Shown here: positions 32,364-40,756 of the stretch, in pieces
Numbering within the stretch: position 1 is the stretch's first letter
How the letters are laid out: every line of letters begins with the position of its first letter
DNA from: an uncultured Oscillospiraceae bacterium
GTDB taxonomy: Bacteria > Bacillota > Clostridia > Oscillospirales > Oscillospiraceae
Reading direction: 5' to 3'
DNA: 44,374 nt
Assembly: GCA_944387635.1 (NCBI GenBank)
Contig: CALXFT010000013.1
Span: forward strand, 1-44,374
Notes under the pieces: generated by a model
Told to the model about the DNA's origin: nothing
The model's database searches: none
The model's input: only the letters and a program-made list of their open reading frames with translations
Made by a program: the position numbers and the translations under genes

Positions 32364-34070
32364 TCAGCCTTTGCTTTCCGCGTACGCGTTGTTGTACAGA
32401 TCCAGCAGGCTCTGCAAATTCTGCGCCTGCACCTCAGCCACGTAGGTATCCCAGTCGGCTTCGATGTCCGCCTGACCCATGGCAAACTTGATGGTCCAGG
32501 TGTTGATGGTATCGGTCAGAGGCGTACCCCACAGGTTGGCCATTTCGATCTGATCCTCGTCCAAGGCGATCACAGGGTCCAGAGGCCGCAGCTCCCGGTA
32601 CGCGTTCTGACGGGCATAGAAGTCCTGCAGATCCTCGCTGAAGTTGGAGGTCAGCAGCTCGGTGGAACCGCCGTACATATAGTTGCCGCAGGCGTAGCCA
32701 AGCTCTTCGCGCAGATCCACCTGGTCTTCAGAGGTTTGGGCAATGGACAGGCCGTTGCAGTAATAGCCGGGAGTCAGGGAGTACTTGCCGTCTTCGACGG
32801 TGTAAGTCTCGCCCTCTACGCCCCACTTGGTCAGCTTCAGGCCCTCCTCGGAGTACCACAGCCAGTCAACAAAGCGCAGCATCTTGATGAACTCTTCCTC
32901 GCCCAGTTCTTCCAGAGCGTTGCTGGAAATCATCACACCGCATTCCAGACGGCCGTTTTCCGCCTGATAGTTGGTCGAGCCCATGGGAACCAGCGCGCGG
33001 TACAGCTCGAAATTGCCCTCGCCCAGCTGATCGGCAATTCCCTTTTCCTGGCCGGCGCTCTGGGCCCGGTTGGTGGAGATGATGGCAGTCTCACCGCGGT
33101 AGAACTTATTCATGGCGGTTTCGTCATCCTGAATCCAGGTCTCGGGGTCCAGAACCTTGCTGCTGACCAGATCCTGAATGATGCCGTAGGCTTCCTTATA
33201 GTTTTCGCTGATGGAGCCGGAGACAAACTGATCGGAATCCCGGTCATAGTTCAGTCCGTAGGTGCCGCTGATGGCCCAGCCGGTGTTGAAGCCGTAGGAG
33301 GAACCCAGAAGCTTCAGCAGGTTGCCGCCCTGGCCGTAGCCGGAGGTCTGGCCGCACCACATGTCGGACCAGATGTAGTCGTTTTCGCCGCACATGCCCT
33401 GCTCAACCATGTAGGCTTTTACACCCTTCAGGACCTCCGCGAATTCCTTCCAATCCCAATCCTTTTCCAGTTCCGCCACATCATAACCGGCGGCGTCAAA
33501 GATGTCCTTGCGAATCAGGAAGGTGTAGTCCTGGAGGCAGGTTTCCTTCAGGCCGGGCAGGCGATAGTACTTGCCGTCAGCCTGGGTAATGGTCTCCAGA
33601 TCCGGCTGCATATTGTATTCTTCCACAAAAGCGCTGTAGTTGGGCATGAACTGCACATAGTCAGAAACCGCAACCACACCGCCGCCGGTGACATAGGCGG
33701 ACTCAGAGTAAATCTTTGGAATGATGTAGGGGGCCTCGCCGGAAGAAACCGCCAAGGTGACCTTATCGTTGTAGTTGGAATTGTCCACAATGTTCAAATC
33801 CAGGCGTACATTGGTAGCATCTTCAATTGCCTTGAAGATACCTTCGGTTTCCCACCGCTCCGTCATGGGATAAGCGGGGTTGTCATTGAAGAAGGCCGTG
33901 TAAGTCACAGGCTCTTCCGACCAGAAGTGCTCGCCATACTCGTAGTCCAGCTGGTCGTCCGCGGGAGCGGTCGCCGGCGGCGCGTCGGCGGCATCGTCAC
34001 CGCCGCCTCCGCAGGCAGCCAGGGACAGGACCATAACCATGGCCAGCAAGAGGGAAATCAGCTTTTTCAT
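32364..34070 (-). CDS. Oligosaccharide-binding lipoprotein, LplA/YtcQ type
   Basis: A 568-aa family 1 solute-binding protein, longer than usual MalE-type proteins and typical of the LplA group that serves aldouronate and other complex oligosaccharide transporters. The signal peptide ends in LSLAAC (Cys at 20), followed by a Gly/Asp/Ala-rich linker. Core strings include YGEHFWSEEPVTYTAFFNDNP and WIQDDETAMNKFYRGETAII. AAGGAGG precedes ATG 34070. It is encoded downstream of its two permeases and upstream of GH2. The ligand (glucuronoxylan oligosaccharides) is inferred from GH67 and uxuB. Confidence 0.92.
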   Translation of the reverse strand: MKKLISLLLAMVMVLSLAACGGGGDDAADAPPATAPADDQLDYEYGEHFWSEEPVTYTAFFNDNPAYPMTERWETEGIFKAIEDATNVRLDLNIVDNSNYNDKVTLAVSSGEAPYIIPKIYSESAYVTGGGVVAVSDYVQFMPNYSAFVEEYNMQPDLETITQADGKYYRLPGLKETCLQDYTFLIRKDIFDAAGYDVAELEKDWDWKEFAEVLKGVKAYMVEQGMCGENDYIWSDMWCGQTSGYGQGGNLLKLLGSSYGFNTGWAISGTYGLNYDRDSDQFVSGSISENYKEAYGIIQDLVSSKVLDPETWIQDDETAMNKFYRGETAIISTNRAQSAGQEKGIADQLGEGNFELYRALVPMGSTNYQAENGRLECGVMISSNALEELGEEEFIKMLRFVDWLWYSEEGLKLTKWGVEGETYTVEDGKYSLTPGYYCNGLSIAQTSEDQVDLREELGYACGNYMYGGSTELLTSNFSEDLQDFYARQNAYRELRPLDPVIALDEDQIEMANLWGTPLTDTINTWTIKFAMGQADIEADWDTYVAEVQAQNLQSLLDLYNNAYAESKG

Positions 34071-34100
34071 TTGTTTTTCCTCCTTTGAATTTTGGTATTC

Positions 34101-34135
34101 TCATGGGACGCTCCATGAAAATACAAGTGTATTTT
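34101..34135 (-). repeat. Two adjacent palindromes between permease and binding protein
   Basis: TCATGG (34101-34106) pairs with CCATGA (34113-34118), directly followed by AAAATACA-ag-TGTATTTT (34118-34135). They lie in the leader of the binding-protein gene and could shape its translation or mRNA ends. Confidence 0.45.
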
Positions 34136-34168
34136 CTGCCGCAAATCCGTTGCAGCGGTCAGATGGAT

Positions 34169-35065
34169 TCAGCCCTTGACGCCGCCAAGCATCATGCCCT
34201 GAACAAAGTATTTCTGGATGAAGGGATAGACGCAGATAATCGGCGCGGCTGTGAGCACCATGGCGCAGGACTTGATGTTGGAAGAAATCTGCATTGCCTC
34301 ACCGGCGTCGGCGTTGGTGCCGCTGGCGCTGCTGATGAGCTGGCGCAGGTGGTAGGCCACGGGCCACAGCTCCCGATCGTCCAAATACAGGAAGGCATCG
34401 AACCAGTTGTTCCAGTACTGCACCACATAAAACAGTGCCATCGTGGCCAGGATGGGCTTGGACAGGGGCAGCGCCACATGGACAAAGGCGCCCCACTTGC
34501 TCAGGCCGTCAATCTCACCGGCTTCCTCCAGCTCCTTCGGAATCGTGGTAAAGAAGGAGCGCATGAGAATCACGTAGTAGGTGGAGATCATTCCGGGCAG
34601 GATGAAGGCAAACACGGTGTTGCGCAGGCCCAGGCTGGTCATCAGGATGTAGTTGGGGATCATTCCGCCGCCGAAATACATGGTAAAGATGATGAATTTA
34701 TTGATGGTCGAAGCGCCGGCCACTTCTCTCTTGGACAGAGGATAGGCCAGCAGCGCGGAGAAGAACAGAGCGCTGACCGTACCCAGGATGGAGTAAATAA
34801 TGGTATTGCGGTAGTAGAGCAGGAAGTTGCTCTGGGTAATGATGTACTCGTAGGTGTCCAGATTGAAGTCCGATGGCAGGAGACCGATCTCACCGGCTAC
34901 AATGGCTTCGGTAGAAGAGAAAGACTGTGCAACCAGGTAAAGGAAGGGATAGAGCATCGCGGCACAGATAAGCAGCATTAAAATGACGTTGCATACCTGG
35001 AAGACGCGATAGCCGCGGGATTCCCGGATTTTGCTGGGCGTAACAGCCACTGCGGATTTTGCCAT
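34169..35065 (-). CDS. ABC sugar transporter permease, LplC/YtcP type
   Basis: A 298-aa CUT1-family permease with six membrane helices and the EAA motif EAGEIDGLSKWGAFVHVALP contacting the ATPase. It ends in the characteristic MLGGVKG. It pairs with the permease encoded 19 bp upstream. AAGGAGG precedes ATG 35065. No ATPase gene is present. Confidence 0.93.
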   Translation of the reverse strand: MAKSAVAVTPSKIRESRGYRVFQVCNVILMLLICAAMLYPFLYLVAQSFSSTEAIVAGEIGLLPSDFNLDTYEYIITQSNFLLYYRNTIIYSILGTVSALFFSALLAYPLSKREVAGASTINKFIIFTMYFGGGMIPNYILMTSLGLRNTVFAFILPGMISTYYVILMRSFFTTIPKELEEAGEIDGLSKWGAFVHVALPLSKPILATMALFYVVQYWNNWFDAFLYLDDRELWPVAYHLRQLISSASGTNADAGEAMQISSNIKSCAMVLTAAPIICVYPFIQKYFVQGMMLGGVKG

Positions 35066-35084
35066 GATGATTAACCTCCTTTCC

Positions 35085-36023
35085 TTACCACAGGCCGCTG
35101 CCGCTGAGCTTGGTGGAAGCCTTGTTGGCGATGGTCAGCAGCACCAGGTTGATAATGCCCTGGAACAGGCCTACGGCGGTGGCATAGCTGTAGTTGCCGG
35201 ACTGCAAGCCCATGCGGTAGACGTAGGTTCCGATGATATCGGCGGTCTCGTAGGTGGTGGGGTTGTACAGCAGGAAGACCTTTTCAAATGCCGCGGAGCC
35301 GCACAGGCTGCCGATGTTCAGGATCAGCAGGGTGGAAATGGTAGGAAGAATGGCGGGGATGGTTACATGGAGGCACTGCTGGAAGCGGTTGGCGCCGTCC
35401 AGAGCCGCCGCCTCGTACAGCTCCGGGTTGATGCCGGACATCGCCGCCAGATACAAGATGGTACCCCAGCCGATTCCCTGCCAGATGCCGCTGGTAACAA
35501 AGATGGTGGTAAACCACTCCGGCAGGGCAATGAAGGTGATGGGTTCTCCTCCCAGCGATACGATCAGGTTGTTGATGGGGCCGTTGGTGGAGAGCAGCTC
35601 CCGCACCATGCCGGCCACAATGACCATGGAAATAAAGTGGGGCAGGTAGGAAATGGTCTGCACGATCCGCTTGAAGGCCACATTCTTGATCTCATTGAGC
35701 AGCAGCGCGAAAATCAGGGTCAGAGGAAAGCTGATCAGCAGATACTTGAAGTTCAGCAGCAGAGTGTTCCGGAACGCCCGCCAGAAATTCTGGTCCGCGA
35801 TAAACTGATTGAAGTATCTCAGTCCACTCCATTCGTCTCCGAAAATGCTGCTGCCGGCCCGGTAACGGCGGAACGCGATGATGTTGCCAAACATGGGGAT
35901 GTACCGGAAGATAATGTAGTACACCACCGGGATCAGCATCATCAGGTAGTACTGCCAATACTTATGAAAGTGATAAGCGGCTGTACCATGTTGAGGCTTG
36001 ACTGCGTTTGCTGGTTTTGACAT
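35085..36023 (-). CDS. ABC sugar transporter permease, LplB type
   Basis: A 312-aa permease of the LplB group, recognisable from the N-terminal HKYWQYYLMMLIPVVYYIIF and the EAA motif EAAALDGANRFQQCLHVTIP. A GTG at 36026 is also in frame, but the AAGGAG site is better spaced to ATG 36023. It forms the transport channel with the LplC-type permease. It follows GH3 after a hairpin-bearing gap (36055-36075). Confidence 0.92.
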   Translation of the reverse strand: MSKPANAVKPQHGTAAYHFHKYWQYYLMMLIPVVYYIIFRYIPMFGNIIAFRRYRAGSSIFGDEWSGLRYFNQFIADQNFWRAFRNTLLLNFKYLLISFPLTLIFALLLNEIKNVAFKRIVQTISYLPHFISMVIVAGMVRELLSTNGPINNLIVSLGGEPITFIALPEWFTTIFVTSGIWQGIGWGTILYLAAMSGINPELYEAAALDGANRFQQCLHVTIPAILPTISTLLILNIGSLCGSAAFEKVFLLYNPTTYETADIIGTYVYRMGLQSGNYSYATAVGLFQGIINLVLLTIANKASTKLSGSGLW

Positions 36024-36054
36024 CACAAATTCTCCTTCCTATTTCTGTTATTTT

Positions 36055-36075
36055 CCGGGGACACCGCATCCCCGG
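36055..36075 (-). terminator. Hairpin between GH3 and permease genes
   Basis: CCGGGGA (36055-36061) pairs with TCCCCGG (36069-36075) over a 7-nt loop. On the minus strand it is followed by AAAATAAC rather than T, so it probably does not fully terminate. Confidence 0.45.
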
Positions 36076-36097
36076 CACAGATACTAGCTCGGGGGGC

Positions 36098-38260
36098 TTA
36101 CGCCCGGGTATCCAGAACCACCCGTTCCTTCTGATGCAGACGCAATGCCAAAGGACTGCTTCCCATCAGCGCCGCGCTGCGGCTGTCCGGCTGACTGGCG
36201 CCGATCCATAGGGTGTATTCTCCCGGCTCCACCACGGCGACGCCTTCTTCATCGCAAAGGGCCAGAGCCTCCAAGGGCAGGTGCAGGGAAACCCGGGTCT
36301 GCTCCCCCGCTTCCAAGGAGATCTTCTTCAGCGCCTTCAGCTGCGCGTTGGGCGTACCGGGACGCTCAGCCTTCACGTAAACCTGTACCGTCTCCCGGCC
36401 AGAGCGGCTGCCCTCGTTGCAAACCGTTACGCACACATCCACCCCATCCGTTCCGGCCGTTTCCAGACTGACGGAGGCGTCGCGGAACCGGAAGCTGGTG
36501 TAGGACAGTCCGTATCCGAACGGATACAGGGCTTCTTGCTCCATATAGCGGTAAGTACGGCCCTTCATGGAATAGTCGGTAAAGGCGGGCAGCTCCTCGG
36601 TGGAGCGGTAGAAGGTCACCGGCAGCTTTCCTTCGGGGTTGACTTCCCCGAAGAGCACCCTTGCCACGGCCCTGCCGCCCTGGCCGCCGGGATACCAGCC
36701 TTGCAGTACCGCCGCGGCATGGTCCTGGGCATAAGTCAGATTCAGGGCGCTGCCGCTGAGACAGACCACAATCACAGGCTTTCCGCTCTCCACACAGGCT
36801 TTCAAAACATCCGTCTGATGTCCGGGCAGCTCCAGGCTGGGCTTATCGCCGCTGGCAAACTGGTTGCCCTGGTCGCCCTCTTCGCCTTCCAGGCCGGAAT
36901 CCAGGCCCAGGCAGCAGATGACAACGTCGCTTTCCGCGCAGACCCCCCGCACTTCGCTGAGCAGCTCGTTGGACTGTGCCAGATTGCTGATTTTGTCACT
37001 GTACAAGTGGCAGCCCTGGGAATAACGGACCAGAACGTCGTCACCCAGGTATTCCTGAATTCCTTCCAGCACGGTAACATATCGGGAAGCCGTGCCTTCG
37101 TAGTTGCCCAAAAGGGCCTTGCGGCTGTTGGCGTTTGGCCCCACCACAGCCACACAGCGAAGCTTCCGCTTATCCAGAGGCAGGATTCCCTTTTCATTTT
37201 TCAACAGGGTCATGATCTTTTCCGCTACGCGCAGGTTAAGCTGGCGCATGGCAGGGCTGTCCACCTGGCTGTAGTCGATGCGATTGTAGGGAACCTTGTC
37301 CTCTTCATCGAACATGCCCAGGCGGAACCGGGTAACGAACAGACGGGTGACGCTCTCGTCAATGGTCTTCTCGGCTACCTTTCCTTCCCGCACCGCCTGG
37401 ACAAGATAGGAGAACAGGTTGCCGCAGTTGAGATCACAGCCGTTGTTCACGGCCAGCGCTACGGATTCCACCGGCCCTTCGGTGACCATGTGGCCTTCGT
37501 GAAAATCCTTAATGGCCCAGCAGTCGGAGGTTACGTGCCCCTGGAACTTCCACTTTCCCCGGAGAATATCCACCAGCAGGGTTTTGCTGCCGCAGGCAGG
37601 CTCTCCGTTGACCCGATTGTACGCACCCATCACCGCCTCCACGCCGGCTTCGGTGACCAGAGCCCGGAAGGCGGGAAGATAGGTTTCCCACATATCCTGC
37701 CTGGACGCGACCGCGTTAAAATAGTGGCGCTGATCTTCCGGCCCGGAGTGAACCGCAAAGTGTTTGGCGCAGGCGGCGCTGAGCAGATAGTCCGGATCGT
37801 CTCCCTGCATGCCCTTGACAAAGCCCACGCCCAGGCGGGAAGTCAGGTACGGGTCCTCTCCATAGGTCTCATGCCCACGGCCCCAGCGGGGGTCTCGGAA
37901 AATGTTGATGTTGGGCGCCCAGATGGTCAGTCCCTTGTAAATGTCCCGATCCTCATGGCCCCGGCACAGATTGTATTTGCCTCTGGCTTCCGTAGCCACT
38001 GCCCGTCCAACCTGTTCCATCATTTCCTCATCAAAGGCCGCCGCCATGCCGATGGCCTGGGGGAACACCGTGGCGGTACCCGCGCGGCCCACGCCGTGGA
38101 TGCCTTCGTTCCACCAGTTGTACGCAGGGATCCCCAGCCGGGATATGGCCGGCGCCCAGTTGATCATCTGGCTGACCTTTTCCTCCAGGGTCATCTGCTC
38201 CACCAGCGCCCGGGCGCGGCTGCGGTATTGCTCCATTTTCTCCTGAGAGATGTTCATCAT
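36098..38260 (-). CDS. GH3 beta-xylosidase-like glycoside hydrolase
   Basis: A 720-aa family 3 enzyme. The N-terminal barrel carries NWWNEGIHGVGRAGTATVFP (49-68), WAPNINIFRDPRWGRGHETYGEDP and the nucleophile Asp246 in HVTSDCW. The C-terminal half has the second alpha/beta domain and a fibronectin-like domain (from about 600). The NWWNEGIHGV and RGHETYGEDP strings are those of beta-xylosidase/alpha-arabinofuranosidase members rather than N-acetylglucosaminidases. No signal peptide. GAGGAG precedes tandem ATGs at 38260 and 38257. Together with GH67 and SGNH it suits intracellular xylo-oligosaccharide breakdown. Confidence 0.92.
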   Translation of the reverse strand: MMNISQEKMEQYRSRARALVEQMTLEEKVSQMINWAPAISRLGIPAYNWWNEGIHGVGRAGTATVFPQAIGMAAAFDEEMMEQVGRAVATEARGKYNLCRGHEDRDIYKGLTIWAPNINIFRDPRWGRGHETYGEDPYLTSRLGVGFVKGMQGDDPDYLLSAACAKHFAVHSGPEDQRHYFNAVASRQDMWETYLPAFRALVTEAGVEAVMGAYNRVNGEPACGSKTLLVDILRGKWKFQGHVTSDCWAIKDFHEGHMVTEGPVESVALAVNNGCDLNCGNLFSYLVQAVREGKVAEKTIDESVTRLFVTRFRLGMFDEEDKVPYNRIDYSQVDSPAMRQLNLRVAEKIMTLLKNEKGILPLDKRKLRCVAVVGPNANSRKALLGNYEGTASRYVTVLEGIQEYLGDDVLVRYSQGCHLYSDKISNLAQSNELLSEVRGVCAESDVVICCLGLDSGLEGEEGDQGNQFASGDKPSLELPGHQTDVLKACVESGKPVIVVCLSGSALNLTYAQDHAAAVLQGWYPGGQGGRAVARVLFGEVNPEGKLPVTFYRSTEELPAFTDYSMKGRTYRYMEQEALYPFGYGLSYTSFRFRDASVSLETAGTDGVDVCVTVCNEGSRSGRETVQVYVKAERPGTPNAQLKALKKISLEAGEQTRVSLHLPLEALALCDEEGVAVVEPGEYTLWIGASQPDSRSAALMGSSPLALRLHQKERVVLDTRA

Positions 38261-38286
38261 AAATTCTCCTCTTTCCGGCAGGCAGA

Positions 38287-39972
38287 TCATTCTACCCAGC
38301 CAAATCCCAGAATTGTAAAGGCTTTGTCTTCATCATCGGGATGCATTTGAATTTGTACGGTATGGGGCTTGGTCTCTCCCCGGTTAAACAGCACCGTGGC
38401 GTGGCAATGGGTCCATCCGGCCTCCCTGGGGTCATAGCAGCCCAGAGCCTGTCCGTCCACCGTTACCACAGCCCTGCCGAATTCCGGCGAACCGGAATCC
38501 TTAAACACCATTTGCAGCGCCGAGCAGGAAATTCGCAGTTCAAAGGGTTCCTTCCCCGGCCCTTTTTTCCAGTTAAACGGGAACTGAGGTGTGTTCACTT
38601 CATCAAAATCCAAGGGAACCGACTGCAAGTCCGTGTCTGTAAGGGAAAAGCTTCCCGGCTTCACCTGGGTCCCCTGGGGCAGGCAGCTCCGGTCAAAGAA
38701 CTGCAGGCCCGCATAGTCAAATCCATAATAGGCCGGCGACTGCACGGGTTCCTCCATGGGCTGCTGTCCATCCAAGCGCTGAAGCAGATACATCAGGCAG
38801 TCTTTCATCACACGATGCCCGTGGTTGGAAGGGTGGAACACGTCATAAAAGTATTGACGGCGGGTAATCACAGAGGTCTCCCCCACGCCGCTGCGGAACT
38901 GAGGGCTTACCGCTTCCAGCACGTCCACCATAGGAATCTGGTGCCGCCAGCCGATGGGCGCGAGCCGCTGCTTGAGATTCCAATCGTTGGCAAATACCGA
39001 GAACAGCAAGATTACCGCCGGTTTCCCCGGTCCGTCCCAAATGGCTTTAACCAGGCTCTCATAGCACAGGCCCTTGGTTTCGTCCGCCAGATCGTTGACG
39101 GCAAATTCAACCACTACCAGATCCGGTTGAACCGTCCCATCCCGGGTAATGTCCCGACGGTAACGGTGCAGCCCCAACTGAGAAGGGGTCCCGCCCACGC
39201 CGGCCTTGATATAGCGAACCTTCTCCGGCGCGGCGGCATAGCGGCGGCAAATGGCCTCATAGGTAAGCCGGGCATAGCAGCTGCTTTGAATCGGCACCGC
39301 TCCGGCGCCCTGGGTGATGGAACCTCCCAGGAAAGCCAGGGTCACATCCTCCCCCGCCCGCAGCTTCTTGAAAACCTTTTTCAGCCGGGCGTTGTTGCCG
39401 GTGCTCAGGCAGGAGCGGGCGATCATCTCCTGATAAGCGGGGGTATCAAAGGCCACAGGAGGATCCGGGTCCATTTCAGGAACCTGATATCCGTCGTTGA
39501 GATACAGTTTTACCGTGGCGGTAATCATGTCTTTGGGCTTTGCCAGTTCAAACAGGAACTCCGCCGGCCGTTCATCCGTGTCGGACCAGGTCAGTTCGGC
39601 AACCTCCAATTTCCGCTCCATGCCGTCGGTGATCAGTTCCACGCTGTTCCGGCTGCCGGTTTCTCCCCTGGGACCGGAAAAGCCCAAAGAAAATTTCACC
39701 GTCTTGTCCGGAAGATCACCGGTAATGCTGATGCCGATGCTGTGGACTGCCTTGCGGAAGCCCTTGGCGGTGCGAAGCATCTCCAGCAGGCTTTCATCGC
39801 TCACACCACCCACCATCTTCGCGAAGGTGACCAGACGTTCATCGTTTAAGAAAATGGGATGGCGGCCTACGCCATCGTTATTGGGGATGCCCCCCACAGG
39901 CTTGTCCAACAAAACATAGAAAGCGGCACGCTTTTGCGCGGGATCTTTTGGCGCCACACGAGCATCCTGCAT
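38287..39972 (-). CDS. SGNH/GDSL hydrolase with large N-terminal domain
   Basis: A 561-aa protein. The central esterase domain has all four blocks: Ser218 in FLGGSITQGAGA, Gly261 in VGGTPSQ, Asn293 in EFAVND, and Asp377/His380 in DVFHPSNHGH. The N-terminal 190 residues (FYVLLDKPVGGIPN, TVKFSLGFSGPRGETG) and the C-terminal 170 residues (a beta-rich region) are not recognised. A role as carbohydrate (acetylxylan) esterase is inferred from the operon. No signal peptide, so it would act on imported oligosaccharides. It is the first gene of the minus-strand operon; AAGGA precedes ATG 39972. Confidence 0.85.
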   Translation of the reverse strand: MQDARVAPKDPAQKRAAFYVLLDKPVGGIPNNDGVGRHPIFLNDERLVTFAKMVGGVSDESLLEMLRTAKGFRKAVHSIGISITGDLPDKTVKFSLGFSGPRGETGSRNSVELITDGMERKLEVAELTWSDTDERPAEFLFELAKPKDMITATVKLYLNDGYQVPEMDPDPPVAFDTPAYQEMIARSCLSTGNNARLKKVFKKLRAGEDVTLAFLGGSITQGAGAVPIQSSCYARLTYEAICRRYAAAPEKVRYIKAGVGGTPSQLGLHRYRRDITRDGTVQPDLVVVEFAVNDLADETKGLCYESLVKAIWDGPGKPAVILLFSVFANDWNLKQRLAPIGWRHQIPMVDVLEAVSPQFRSGVGETSVITRRQYFYDVFHPSNHGHRVMKDCLMYLLQRLDGQQPMEEPVQSPAYYGFDYAGLQFFDRSCLPQGTQVKPGSFSLTDTDLQSVPLDFDEVNTPQFPFNWKKGPGKEPFELRISCSALQMVFKDSGSPEFGRAVVTVDGQALGCYDPREAGWTHCHATVLFNRGETKPHTVQIQMHPDDEDKAFTILGFGWVE

Positions 39973-39999
39973 TTTATCACATCCTTACCCTTGAATGGG

Positions 40000-40057
40000 A
40001 AGCGCTTTTGGTTACTTTGACTGCTTTAATGATAACACCATCCTGAATAAAGCGCTT
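40000..40057. promoter_or_regulatory. Pair of AAGCGCTT palindromes before the xylan operon
   Basis: Two perfect AAGCGCTT sites, 40000-40007 and 40050-40057, lie 50 bp apart in the leader/promoter region of the SGNH gene. The core equals the centre of CcpA/LacI-type operators (AARCGYTT). No strong promoter was found on the minus strand here, so the exact geometry is unknown. Confidence 0.55.
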
Positions 40058-40102
40058 ATCATTTATTGCTGTATGCATTGTCATTTGTTGCTAAATTTCT
40101 AT

Positions 40103-40136
40103 TTGTATAAATGCTTTTTTTGTGCATCTTATACAA
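40103..40136. repeat. AT-rich hairpin with T-run in the divergent control region
   Basis: TTGTATAAATGC (40103-40114) pairs with GCAT-c-TTATACAA (40124-40136), leaving one bulged C and a T-rich loop. It lies in the gene-free stretch 39973-40756, which otherwise contains the AAGCGCTT pair and one plus-strand promoter. It could be an operator, an attenuator or a barrier between divergent genes. Confidence 0.4.
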
Positions 40137-40397
40137 TTTGCTGCCGTCAATTTTGTGCGTGCACACCTTTGCCGTTCTTCCGGCATGATTTCTGTTTCCA
40201 TGGCGCTTTTTTGAGGATTAGAGGGAAAATCCCCCAATGTTTTCCACTTTTGCTGCCGGCAGCCAGTTGTCCCATGGTGTCGGTTGACGTCATTTTCACC
40301 CGAAGCAATCCCGATACAGCGGTGAAAGCCTCAGCGCGGGCGGCGGATTCAGTTGACAATTCTTGCGGCAGAATCGAGCGTTTTTCGGAAACCAGGC

Positions 40398-40426
40398 TTG
40401 TTTTCCGCCGCCGTATTTGGTATAGT
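40398..40426 (+). promoter_or_regulatory. Candidate promoter of uxuB
   Basis: -35 TTGTTT (40398-40403), 17-bp spacer, -10 TATAGT (40421-40426). If used, the uxuB leader is about 325 nt long and contains a CGGTTCT/AGAACCG hairpin near 40588-40610. A closer promoter could not be identified. Confidence 0.5.
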
Positions 40427-40756
40427 GTATTCAGTAAGACAGCGCCCTTGTCCGGAAAGAAAACCGCACAATCCACGGAGCATACACAGCAGGACGCTGT
40501 CCGAACCTGTTCGCCCAGCCGGGGTATTCCCAGGAGGAAATTCAAGAAAGCTGAATCAATCTTTTTATGAGATTTTTACGGCTCCATCGGTTCTATCATC
40601 CGGCAGAACCGTGGTTTATGTCTGCCAGCGCCAACGGCGCCTCCGTTCCGCGTTCATTTCCGCCGGTCCCTTCTGCCGCGCCCGCCAATGGCCGGGCAGC
40701 CCATTTTGTAAAATCATATTCACTGGTAAAACGGTGAAAAAAAGGAGGATATTACC

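Noticed and set aside
39995..40570. Plus-strand frame of 191 codons and minus-strand frame 40147-40545 in the divergent region
   Set aside because: Cys/Phe-rich low-quality translation, no ribosome binding sites, AT-rich regulatory sequence; no coding support.
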